Assembly: GCA_013398295.1 (NCBI GenBank) | Contig: VZSF01001886.1 | Span: 1,184,458-1,248,457 of the forward strand | DNA length: 64,000 nt | DNA from: Chionis minor | Lineage: Eukaryota > Chordata > Aves > Charadriiformes > Chionididae | Direction of reading: 5' to 3' | In this document: piece after piece, positions 1 to 10,050 of the stretch | Position numbering within the stretch: position 1 is the first letter of the stretch | Layout: each line of letters starts with the position of its first letter | Program-made: the position numbers and the translations under genes | Notes under the pieces: model-generated | What the model was told of the DNA's origin: nothing | Seen by the model: only the letters and a program-made list of their open reading frames with translations | Databases searched by the model: none

Positions 1-1671
1 CAAGACCTTCCTAAAAGTACTTATGTCCACTATCCTACAAACCTAGTTCAAGAGGAAAAAACTTTTAGCTTAAGAACACATGTACATCCAGACTTCCAAC
101 TCATGCAAACCATTCTGTTGATTGCTCTCAGCCATTCCCTTCCCGAGTTTGTTCAAGTTACATGCATTTCTAATCACTGTAATCCAGAACGACGGCTGTT
201 CCAGCCTTAGCACTGCTTCTGCAAAGGCCAGCAAGCTGTGCTCTGCTCTAGGCCGCCCGAGCTGGAAGCCGCTTCGGAGTAAAGGCACTAGTTAGGATTT
301 AGTACCTGCTCATGAAGAGACACTCACAGGTAAAATGCTCTTGCAGCCACGTAGCCTCCAAACCAGTTACAACTTCCACTAGCCTCACCAGAGGTGCAGA
401 AAACATTTGTGGATTTTTTCTAAAAGGAATCCTAGATAAAGCTGTCTCAAGGAAACTAAGTATTCCCTGATAACATTTATTTTAGGGGAGTTATCTTTGG
501 CCTGAACTGAAAAAATCAGATCTAGAATGAAATGCTTTTCAAAAGTCTTAATATTTAAGTTTTGAGACTGACTATAGAACCTTATTTAAGTGCCGCAAAA
601 GCCTGTTCCTTTGGAAGGGCAGTTCCCTTGTCTTCTACGTGAATGCGCCAAAGCTGAACCTCAGCCTTTCCTCGGCAGAACGCTTGAGCCAGAAATGAAG
701 TGCCTGTTGCGACGCGTTGCAGCCCTGTCGTGCAGAAGGTGATTTTCTGCTGTTGGCCGTCAAGCTGCGTGCGAGGCCAGAGGAGAAGCGAGGTGCTGCG
801 ATGCAGCTCCTACGGCACAGAAGTACATTTCCCAGTCATTTGATCAGGCGAGTTATCTTTCAGAGGACATTTCTCACTCTGCTGCTTCCTCCCAAATTCA
901 TGCTGGATGTTGAGGTGAATGTTGTCATCTAACCACCACAGAAGCGTAAAAAGAAATTGATAAGGACCGAGAAACACCATCCAACCGTCTCGTACCCTGA
1001 GGCAGAGTCAGCTGTGTCTGAATTGAAACTCTACACCTGAAGCACTGTTTGGATCAACACTTCCTACCTTCTACCTAACTTGGGACCTTCCACATCAGAT
1101 TCGGGTCATGAAGTTTTCTGTAGCACTTAATTACTCCACATTTTATTGTGCTTCATTATCTGAAATAAATGTAATACTTGTCAAACTGTTAAGTCTCTTC
1201 ATGGCACATGTAATACAAAGGCTTGTTACATCAAGCTCACTGCCAGCAATAACTCAACTATTTTCCATTCAGTTATAGAACACACCGATTTTCCTGCTGA
1301 GTCACCTCAAATTCAATTTCTCATTGAGAATTCAACTAAATTACTCGCCCATGAATTAACAATGCTGAATGCTAACACAGACATTGAATTATATTATATT
1401 TCAGTGACTAGAAGGTGTAATTGCAGCTGACAAGGTCTGCTTCAGTTTTTTTCTTCTCTTCCAATTTTGATTTACTGATCCTGCCTTTAAAATTCAATAC
1501 CCTGCTGGGAAAAAAAAAAATAATCCCATAATTATTTTGTAGGATTTAGGATGCATCCCTGCAGGTGACGCAAACAAGGCTTCTGTTTCATCTACTGAAT
1601 AGGTTCAGACGTCTTCTCCAGAGAGACCTGGTGGACTACAGACAGAACAGCCTTAACTGCTCCTGGTTTTT
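1..1671. other. Unique AT-rich noncoding sequence
   Basis: I see no gene here. Short open frames at 70-288 (minus) and 717-932 (plus) have no recognisable domain, and frames of about 70 codons are expected by chance in this much sequence. There is an A-run near 1510. No repeat family is recognised before the CR1 tail that begins at 1672. Confidence 0.6.
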
Positions 1672-1851
1672 GAATCATAGAATAGTTTTGGTTGTGAGGG
1701 ACCTTTAAAGGCCATCTAGTCCAACCCCCTGCCACGAGCAGGGACATCTTCAACTAGAGCAGGTTGCTCAGAGCCCTGAATGTTTCCAGGGATGGGGCAT
1801 CCACCACCTCTCTGGGCAACCTCTGCCAGTGTTTTACTCCCTAATAAGACC
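1672..1851 (-). mobile_element. CR1 LINE 3'-end fragment (5'-truncated)
   Basis: Read on the minus strand, this is the terminal 180 bases of a CR1 non-LTR retrotransposon. On the plus strand it opens with AATCATAGAATAG, the reverse complement of the CR1 terminal 8-mer. Next come the diagnostic GGGACCTTTAAAGGCCATCT and CATCTAGTCCAACCCCCTGCC segments and GGGATGGGGCATCCACCACC. Homology fades after about 1850. It is a 5'-truncated dead copy, the usual fate of CR1 insertions, and holds no coding capacity. No target duplication is visible, as is usual for CR1. The subfamily differs from the copies near 29.4 and 41.1 kb. Confidence 0.94.
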
Positions 1852-4108
1852 TATTATCCTGAAACTGTATTTCAGCGCGTGAAACATTTTTTGGTTAGCA
1901 CAGTCACCTGCTGGTATATGAAGTGAACATACAAACAGAGGCAATCCATGTAAGAGCAGACAGAATTCTCTTTGCTGCTTCCTAGAAGAATGAGCAGGTT
2001 ATCTACCACATCCTTTTTCTTTAATCTTGAGTGCTTTGGCTCATGTAATAAAACCCAAAATCCAAGTAAAATTAAAAATCCAATCTAAATTACAGTGTAA
2101 TTTCCAAATGCCACCTAGTAAAGCTGAGCTAATTACCCACAACCCTGGATATTCATAGTATCCAACCAAACCTGATGAGCTATGAAAATTAAGCTGTAAT
2201 TCATTAGAACAGTATTTCTAGCAAAATGGAAGTAACGCAAGATTGTTATCTGCTACAGTATTTTGAACATATTTACAGCAACTCAACTAAAAATGCATAC
2301 AATTGAATGCAGTTATTACCCAGAAATTTCAAACCAGCAAGATTTTTAGTTTGGGGGGTTGATTTAAGTTTTATTTAATAAAAATTGTCTACTTAAAGCA
2401 AATTCTGTGTTTACCTCATACTGGAAGAGAAACCAAAGAGTTTATAGCTGCATGTATATTTCAGAACAGTCGAACCTGTGCTGGCCTGTCTTACAGGAGA
2501 CTTTCTTCCCAAGAAACCAGGAGAACAGGCATGGAGAGCACTGCCGCGTACACCAAAGAGGCTCCAAAGAGGCTGATAGGGAACTAAGACTATGGAGGAC
2601 AGTTGATTAAGTCTGACAGAGATTTTTCGATTGCTATCTCTTTTACACTGGAGTTATTGGTATATAGTGCTGATGATCAGTTGAATATGATTAAAATAAT
2701 ACACAGGTATTGAGAGATTGAATAACAATAAAATAATACACTGGTATTGAGAGGTTAAAACAAACTTGTCCATTAGGATCAGAATCTTTCTTTGGTAATA
2801 TCAAGTTCAGGTGCAAGTAGACTAATATACGGACTTTGTATGTAGTTGAAAATTCCAGCAAAACACTTTCCAACAGCATTTGCTGCGTCATCAAAATGAA
2901 AACATTTTTACAGAGTAGCTCAGTTTCAAGCAGAACCAAACCCACCTGGCTCCCTGGCAGTTAGCCCAGTTATACAGTTCCAGTACAACTGACCAGAAAT
3001 TGTGGACTCTAGAGTATTTGCAAAGAATTTCTGTTTTAATTTCCTCGAGAATCAAACGAAATTTCAGAATATGGAAATCTGAGACAGGGATATATATTGT
3101 ACACAAGGTTAGCCAAAGTGAATTATTCAAATAGGAATTTTCAGGCACAATTACTAAGTAGGTACATTCATACATGCAGTTCCTCAGTTTCTAACTACAT
3201 TTTCCTATACCATTTGTGAAAAGTGCAGCTCTAAATAGCAGAAGAAACTCACAACATACTGAGAAAGTTATTCTTCCCTATAGATTTAAATGCATATAAC
3301 TTCTGAAAGAAAACTAGAAACCTTATGAAAGCATGTACTGTTTCTTTTATGTTAACATTGTTCTGGACTTTAGCATATTCAGGCTCTAAATAGGTTAGTG
3401 CCTGAAATGCTTTGTCTGCTGCATTCTTAAATTAACATGTTTCTTTAAATGGCTAAACTACTATTTTTAATGACATTTAGCAATAGATGTCAAGACATGT
3501 CATTGCTATGACACTTCTTTTTGTACATTTTCAGGTTTTGTTTTCCTCGTGGCATAAAGTCACTTTCCCTGGTTTTACTCCTTAACATTAACGGAAAATC
3601 TAGTTATCCGAGAGGAAAGTCTAATCTATTTTTATTGGATTTTCAATTTTAATGGGTGTTCTGCAATTTTAATAGTTTAAGTACATTCTTCCATTCCTAG
3701 CTCTGATTCCACCAACTTCGCTTCTAAGTGACAACTTCCAATACAGACAAGTCATTGATACAATTTTCCAGGTGAAGTTAAATCCAGGTTGAAAGCTGGG
3801 TTATAGCAAGAGACTCCAGGACCCATTCAAGTCACGTTATAAAATGGATCCTTTGAAAGCCTGATGTTGATTCCAGAAACTGACTCAAACACTGTCTGCA
3901 TGGGAAGCCGCTACTAATGGGATGAACTGGCAACCATCTCTGCTCCTACCCAGCTGCAATAGCATTGGCAGAAGTTCCCAGAGCAATCGACCTTGGAGAC
4001 ATTCAAGAAAAATGACAAAAAAAAAAAAACCCCACACACGAGCAAAATGCTGTTAATGCTACTGTCCAAACATGGATGTGTACCTATCAATGTCAGCTCA
4101 AATTGCCT
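1852..4108. other. Unique AT-rich noncoding sequence
   Basis: No gene or recognised repeat family is visible apart from a short tandem duplication at 2693-2753. The open frames (for example 2691-2945 and 2891-3175, both minus) overlap each other in different frames and show no motif. A short A-run at 4018-4030 sits just before the LTR insertion. Confidence 0.55.
2693..2753. repeat. Two-copy tandem duplication, 37-bp period
   Basis: A 24-base segment beginning AAAATAATACACAGGTATTG at 2693 recurs at 2730 with one mismatch (ACAGGT versus ACTGGT). The offset is 37 bases. It is a simple local duplication with no visible function. Confidence 0.85.
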
Positions 4109-4113
4109 AGGTC
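4109..4113. repeat. Target-site duplication AGGTC (left copy)
   Basis: The pentamer AGGTC directly precedes the TG at 4114-4115 that starts the LTR insertion on the plus strand. The same pentamer occurs at 5357-5361, immediately after its other end. A 5-bp duplication is typical of ERVL-class integration. Confidence 0.75.
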
Positions 4114-4290
4114 TGTGGGGGGCTGACCCTGGCTGGACACCAGAGCTGCTCTATCACTCCCCTCCTCAGTGGCACAGGAAGAGAGAAAATTCAACAAAAG
4201 GCTTGTGGGTCAAGAGAAGGACAGGGAGAGATCACTCACCGGTTACCATCACAGGCAAAACAGACTTGACTTGGGGAAAAATTAATTTAA

Positions 4291-4296
4291 TTTATT
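4291..4296 (-). terminator. Candidate poly(A) signal of the LTR
   Basis: TTTATT on the plus strand reads AATAAA on the minus strand, the sense of the LTR. It lies about 180 bases upstream of the LTR's 3' end in an AT-rich stretch, between the GC-rich body and the terminal segment, where an R-region signal would be expected. Confidence 0.6.
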
Positions 4297-4513
4297 ATCA
4301 ATTAAGACAGAGTAGGATAAAGAGAAACAAAACCAACTCTTAAAAACACCTTCCTCCCACCTCTCCTTTCTTCCCTGGCTTAACTTCACCTCCAATTTTC
4401 TCTGCCTCGTCCCCTGAACGATGCAGGGGGACAGGGAACAGGGGTTGTGGTTGGTTCATCACACGTTCTCTGCTGCTCCTTCCTCCACAGGGGGAGGACT
4501 CCTCACACTCCTC

Positions 4514-4945
4514 CCTGCTCCAGCGTGGGGTCCCACCCACAGGAGACGGTCCTCCACGAGCTTCTCCAATGTGAGTCCTTCCCACGGCCTGCAGTTCTTC
4601 ATGAGCTGTTCCAGCATGGGTTCCCTTCCACAGGATGCAATCCTTCAGGAACAGCCTGCTCCAGTGTGGGTCCCCCACGAGGTCACAAGTCCTGCCAGCA
4701 AACCTGCTCCAGCGTGGGCTCCTCTCTCTCCATGGGGCCACAGGTCCTGCCAGGAGCCTGCTCCAGCATGGGCTTCCCACGGGCTCACAGCCTCCTTCGG
4801 GGACACACCTGCTCTGGGCATGGGGTCCTCTACAGGCTGCAGGGGTAAAACTGCTCCATCATGGACCTCCACAGGCTGTGGGGGGATCCCTGCTCCACCG
4901 TGGTCTGCACCACAGGCTGCAGGGGAATCTCTGCTCCAGCACCTG
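4514..4945. repeat. Degenerate minisatellite-like block inside the LTR
   Basis: A CTGCTCCA-like core, often followed by G(C/T)(A/G)(T/G)GGG, recurs near 4514, 4563, 4605, 4655, 4703, 4757, 4808, 4850, 4889 and 4930. The spacing is 39-54 bases. On the LTR sense strand this reads TGGAGCAG. The units are diverged, with shared accessory words such as ACAGGCTGCAGGGG and TCCTGCCA. The block keeps several frames open at once, which explains the long overlapping open frames here. Confidence 0.8.
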
Positions 4946-5209
4946 CAGCACATCAACCCCCTCCTTCTTCACTGACCTTGGTGTCTGCAGAGCCGTTTCT
5001 CTCACATATTCTCTCTTCAGCCACAGTTGCCCAGTTGTACAGCAACTTTTTCCCCTCAAACATGTTATCCCAGAGGCGTCACCACCATCACTGATAGGCT
5101 CAGCCTTGGCCAGCTGTCCGTCCGACTTGGAGCTGGCTGGCATTGGCTCTATCAGACATGGGGGAAGCTTCTAGCAGCTTCTCACAGAAGCCACCCCTCT
5201 AGCACCACC

Positions 5210-5309
5210 NNNNNNNNNNNNNNNNNNNNNNNNNNNNNNNNNNNNNNNNNNNNNNNNNNNNNNNNNNNNNNNNNNNNNNNNNNNNNNNNNNNNNNNNNNN
5301 NNNNNNNNN
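5210..5309. other. Assembly gap (100 N)
   Basis: Exactly 100 N, the usual placeholder for a gap of unknown size. It is followed by a C-run and A-rich sequence at 5310-5332. The LTR homology continues across it, so the missing part is probably a C-rich homopolymer stretch of that element rather than a large segment. Confidence 0.95.
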
Positions 5310-5356
5310 CCCCCCCAAAAAAAACCAAACCAAACTTGCCAAACAAACCCAGTAAA

Positions 5357-5361
5357 AGGTC
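5357..5361. repeat. Target-site duplication AGGTC (right copy)
   Basis: Matches the left copy at 4109-4113 exactly and directly abuts the degenerate 5' terminus of the minus-strand LTR. Confidence 0.75.
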
Positions 5362-8300
5362 TTAAGTCACGAGATAAAGTAACTTTCCATCAAGGTAAGT
5401 CTTCTTGTGGTCTTTGTGTATTCAAGCATTACAGGCTTGTGAACGACTACCAATGCTGGCACTTGAGGACTGGCTGGGCTTGTGGGGACGATGTACTTCT
5501 CCAGCTGATTTCCAACCGTTCATCTGGCTAATGTGAGGCCAGATCTGGCGTGACTGCCTGGCTCGGGGGAATATAATTAAGTCTGCAGGCAGGTTGCATC
5601 TGCAAAGTAGGATGAGCCCCGGGAGGTGCAGGCAGATGAGAGAGAGCGAATGCTGCCACCCGGCGTGCAAAAATGGACTTGCAGGGCAAGCTCTTTTTGC
5701 AGGAAAAGGGTGTGTGTATCCAACACCCCTTTCTGGCAATCGATATTAAAAATAGGAATCGACGTAAATGGATTTTAAAAATTTCCCTACATTTTTTAAC
5801 CAGTTGAAAAATGATTCCTTTCATTCTTCCACCAAAACATCCTCACCAGTAAGGGGTGACCTTAGGAAACTATGTTTGAAAACAGCTAAGTACATTTAAG
5901 TATTATTGATTGCACAAGTAATAGCGCTAAAAGTGATTACACAGTGTGGTACTTACAAAAATAATTACACTTCAGAAAATCAAAATTAATTTGTACACTT
6001 CTGCTACACTTTCAAAGTTGTTGACATTTCATTGTAGTGCTCCTAATGAAATGAAAATTATTAATAATTGTTTCTACTTCAGTGTGACAAATGTCATTTA
6101 GGTTAGGATGTGAATTTGTCAGTGCCTCATCAGATCACTAAGTTGACTTTTGGCTCGTGTTAGTATTTGAAAGGGGGGTTATTCATATTTGTCAGATACA
6201 AATTTCCACAGGCCAACCGCATTATGATCAATATGTATGCTGATCCCCGAATGGGAAGCATCTTGGCTGGTCTAGTCCTCTCTTCCTAGAAATCACTCTG
6301 AAAAGGTGTAAAAACAATGGAAAATTAAGTTGCCTGGACAAAAGATCAAAATTGTACTTCTTCAAACCACTTCAACAGTGAAATAGTATAAAATAAACCA
6401 GCGCAATTAGCATAACACTAGGGCCACTGCCTGAAGTATCATTCCTTCTCATTCCCTACCAAGCAAATTTAGTCTTATTTTGACATACGGTGAATCACAT
6501 TGTTCAAGTATGGAAAATTATCAAATGAATTGCAAAAGTGGTGAATACGAAAAAAGAGATCTACTATGTAAGTAAAAGTAAATCATATTATGCCTCGGTA
6601 TTTGCTGCAGAAAACATATCACTCCTGTAAACAGTTACGTAACTAGTACAAATAAAATAATTATGCTTTTGAAATACTGCAATAAAAACACCAAAGGCTC
6701 TCAGAGTACTTTAAAAGCATTAAATAATTAAAATTCACATAAACAATCTCTGAAGACCTTTACTATTCTAATTTTGTAGTCAAGTGAGCTGACAAACAGA
6801 TCATTTCTCCAGGCAATTAAGGCAAACCAATCAAAAGGCTGCAAATAAAGTTTGGAAGACCTGTCTCCAGGCTGCGGAGACAGTTCTCATCTACCGCCCT
6901 CAACGTTGACAGAAGTCTGTCTCAGGGCACCTTATCAACACAGACTGACGTTACTTTCCAATAGCTGGTCTAAAGGTGCATAGAATGAAATATCTAGTTT
7001 TTGGTGATTTAAAAAAAAAAAATCCATGATAAGAATACAGAGCCTTCATTATTTGGAAAACTCCTTATATTTTGCACCACTGCCCTTAATTCATGGATGG
7101 ACAAAAGTGGATAATTTCTATTTAAAGATCAATATAATTGTTTTGTCTAAGTGCTGTTTGAGCAGTACTTTCAGTCATATAAAAATGATTATGTTAGGCT
7201 AAGATAACTGCCCTGGATATGCAGCGGTTTCCTCAGACAGAAGTATTATCAAGAGCCAGTTTTGTAAAATCAAAGCCTCATGCAATGATAGCTGTATTAA
7301 TATTTTAAAAGTTTTCTCATTTATCCAGAACTTATTTCACTAGCTCTGATTGATGATAAAATCTCGGTTGTAGATGCCACACAGAATACAGGAGCCTGCT
7401 AGAGATCTGCTTTGCCTGTACTTGGGAAACGGGTACTCCAGCTTTTCCAGTTGTTACCATAAATCCAAATGGCATATTGACAGGTTGGAAAGAACAGCGT
7501 GCATAAAGCCACCTCTTCAGTAAATCTACCTTTGTTTACAAAAAAGCCCAGCAAAATACAGTATCTGTATTTTTAACACCTTTCTTCTAGATCTTGCGAG
7601 AATTTTTATTCCTTTGTTAACACTGAAGGCACATCGCCAGTACGATGTGCTTTGATCTGATTTCTATTATACTTTGTTTGGAAGTACAAACAGCAAAAAA
7701 AGGGCTATTTAAAGAATTTGTTTTCTCAGAGATACAAGTGGAAGTCCAACATGGTGACAAAAACAGTGTAAGTGGTCAAACTCCAGGAGCAAGTGAGCAA
7801 TCGAGTCGCCTGGCACCGCCAGCTGCCTTGTGATTATGGGTGACCCACTTCTCCCCCACTGGGATAATCAGCTGTTTTGCTTTCAGTAGACAAGCATAAA
7901 CCTCCCCAAATAAAATGCTTGCCTCAGTTGTCCCTTTTCATGCTCATCAGTAACATATCACTTTGACTTTTTAGTTAATCAATAAGTTAAAAAGCAAGAT
8001 TGAATAGACAAGAATGTTACATTTTTATTTTCATCTTATGCTTTCTTCTTTTATTGCATTCACCTATGTATCTCCAGTTTATCCCTGTTCGTTGTTAGCA
8101 CACTCGTGGTATTTACACTGGTGATGTTTATTTCTCTTACAGGCCCAGTTCTCAGGCTCTTCAGATTGTTTGAGAATCCCAACTTAAATTTAAAAATATT
8201 TATATTGCTAGCTCTCAGGTTGTGGAGAACAGTATGAAAGTACGACTCAAGCATGCTCTAAAAGCTCTACCTGAAAGAGGCGGTTTATCCCGAACAAAAC

Positions 8301-8639
8301 AGAACCCAGAGAATAAATCCTTAATGTATTCTCACAATTGCTTCTTGGCGATTTTTTTTTAAGTTCTAGATTTCATGAAGCAATTATGTGCAAGTGCTAC
8401 ATTCTGATTGTAAACATGTATTTTACACAAATGTCACAAACACGGCACAGTGCATAACAGGCCAGGTATTTCTGAGCAGCGCTGTCAGGGTGAGCAGAGG
8501 GTTGGTATTAAAAGGCCAGTAAAATCACCTCATGTCTGTCACTTTTTCACAAAAGCATCACAAATGACGAACTACAGGCGGCTTTGTTCCAGTGACATAA
8601 CCCACTTGCTTACACAATTTTGCAACCTGGCAAAGCGAT
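5362..8639. other. Unique AT-rich noncoding sequence
   Basis: No gene is supported. The 105- and 98-codon minus-strand frames at 5422-5824 overlap each other in a slightly GC-richer stretch and show no domain. A CAAG|GTAAGT donor-like site occurs at 5394, but I see no coding segment before it. AT-rich sequence with several A-runs continues to about 8600. Confidence 0.55.
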
Positions 8640-9790
8640 TCACGTATGGTGCCCTCCACCAAGAACCCTCATTCCGTCCTCGGGGCGGCCTCTCGTGCCC
8701 CGTCCCCAGCAGGCAGCAAACGCCCCACGAGGAAGAACGAACCAGGCGCCGCTCTCCTGCACATCCCACCGCCGGAAAACAACCGCCGGGCCATGGCTGC
8801 TCTGCCACGCTGGAGCACACCTACTCCATAGGGCTGCCTCACCAGGGCACAGCCCTGGCCCAAACACCTGTGTGTCTGTTTATAATAACATTAAAGTATC
8901 GCCTGAAATGTTGCTTAATCAATGCACTCTAAGCAAAACACTGACTGAAAGTGCAGCTGGCCAGCAGCCTCCCCTCCCCTCCCCCCTGCGGGGAACCCTC
9001 CAGAATCACCTCAGCCGGCTGCTCCCGCTGCCTGGGCAGGAACGAGCCCGGCGTCTCCGGCCAGGATTTACAGTGCAGAGGCAGGGGAAGAGGGAAAGAG
9101 CGGGAAGTCAGAGCACGAGGAGCTGTAGGGGTAGCGCAGGGGCTGCTTGTGGCCCTGGCTCTGCTGGGTGGGCCGGGGCGGAGGCTGGGGCCGGTGGGGC
9201 GGCGCTGATCCACGCAGCACACCTGGCTCTGATTTGAGTTTGTTTTCTTCAGAGCACCTGCTCGGTTTGCCCCGTCACCCAGGAGGCAGCGAGATGGTAA
9301 CGAGCCCCAAAGGGGCTCTGGGAGCGTTTCTGGGGACTCGCAGAAGTTCCTCCTGGTTCCAGGCTGCCTCGCCCGGGCCGTGCCGCGCCGCAGCCTCCGC
9401 TGCCCTGGTACCTCCGGGACTCTGCCCTGGGGCCGAGCGGCCCCAAGTGCACCGCTCCCCGCTGCTCCGTGGGAGAGTTACTTGGCCGGAGCCCTCAAAT
9501 ACTCCCTCAGACATTTGTCTGGCTCGTGGGAAGCCTCTGCCCCGTGCCTTGGCTTGGGAATCCCTTGCTACAGGCTCCAGAGCGTGGAGAAACAAAGGAG
9601 TTTGGATTTTGACCCAGAAGCCCTGGTTTCAGAGACTACCAGAGAAAGAACGTGGATGGCTGCTGTGTGCCTGGTGCCACGTGTGCCTCGCAGGGCTCTC
9701 AGGTAAGTCCGGCCCGTATCCTCCTCGCCGAAGGGACCGGGCCCTGTTTCAGCGCGCTTCCCAGGGAGCCGAGGTGTGAGGGAAGCTGCT
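8640..9790. promoter_or_regulatory. CpG-island-like region, candidate promoter
   Basis: GC content and CpG frequency rise sharply above the AT-rich surroundings. By hand count, 9001-9480 holds about 34 CpG dinucleotides, roughly one per 14 bases, whereas flanking kilobases have very few. Two GC boxes (GGGGCGGAG at 9175-9183 and GGGGCGGCG at 9196-9204) and an E-box CACGTG at 9678-9683 lie inside. No TATA box is evident. In birds such patches usually mark promoters, or sometimes GC-rich insertions; I recognise no repeat family here. The direction of transcription is not settled by sequence, but the splice signals favour the plus strand. Long open frames on both strands reflect base composition. 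Confidence 0.55.
9253..9702 (+). other. Candidate exon of an unidentified transcript (possibly lncRNA)
   Basis: The segment is preceded by a T-rich tract ending in TTTTCTTCAG (AG at 9251-9252). It is followed by a near-perfect donor, CTCTCAG|GTAAGT, with GT at 9703. It lies just downstream of two GC boxes in the CpG-rich patch. An ATG at 9294 opens a frame through the donor, but the predicted peptide is low-complexity and rich in G, A, P and R, matches nothing I know, and other frames are also open. A non-coding or 5'-UTR exon is the more cautious reading. If the donor is skipped, a poly(A) signal follows at 9854. Confidence 0.35.
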
Positions 9791-9853
9791 TTTGTCTGTA
9801 GCTGTCTCAGAAGGCATGCGTACCTGGCTTATTGTGCTGAGTGTGGAACATGC

Positions 9854-9859
9854 AATAAA
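9854..9859 (+). terminator. Candidate poly(A) signal downstream of the CpG-rich patch
   Basis: AATAAA in CATGCAATAAAAAG, followed about 35 bases later by a G/T-rich stretch (CTGTGTGAG). It could end a short transcript from the CpG patch. In AT-rich DNA this hexamer is common by chance. Confidence 0.25.
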
Positions 9860-10008
9860 AAGAAATGTATGATTTTATTTTAAGAATTGGACTGTGTGAG
9901 AAATTTGAAAGGTAAAAGGGCCTGTATCTTGCCTACTTAAAAGCTGTGGCCTGATGAGCCAGAGGAGGGGGAAAACCTTAACTGCCCCAAACGGGAGCCA
10001 GGTGGAGA

Positions 10009-10050
10009 GGCGCCGTGTGCCGCGGTGGTGGCGCCGTGTGCCGCGGTGGT
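10009..10050. repeat. Perfect 21-bp tandem duplication
   Basis: Two identical copies of a unit starting GGCGCCGTGTGCCGCGG lie at 10009-10029 and 10030-10050. The unit is very CpG-rich compared with its flanks and sits 250 bases beyond the CpG island. Confidence 0.95.

Larger units (their letters stand above)
4114..5356 (-). mobile_element. Solo LTR-type endogenous retroviral insertion (ERVL-like), minus orientation
   Basis: This is a single insertion of about 1.24 kb, of which 100 bases are assembly gap. In its own sense direction (minus strand) it runs from 5356 to 4114. It ends in CA next to the AGGTC duplication and carries AATAAA (4296-4291) about 180 bases before that end, as expected for an LTR with R and U5. 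I recognise the sequence as a repeat common in bird genomes; the class assignment to ERVL rests on the 5-bp duplication. The sense-strand start should be TG but reads TT, because the plus-strand end is TAAA at 5353-5356, so the 5' terminal dinucleotide has mutated. The middle is a GC-rich minisatellite-like block. No gag, pol or env is present, so it is best read as a solo LTR or a non-autonomous relative. The frames inside (146, 103 and 94 codons on the minus strand, others on the plus) overlap one another and are not evidence of a gene. Confidence 0.83.

Noticed and set aside
8950..9779. Open frames of up to 210 codons on both strands in the CpG-rich patch
   Set aside because: Several frames are open at once on both strands, the peptides are low-complexity, and none shows a domain. 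Base composition explains them.
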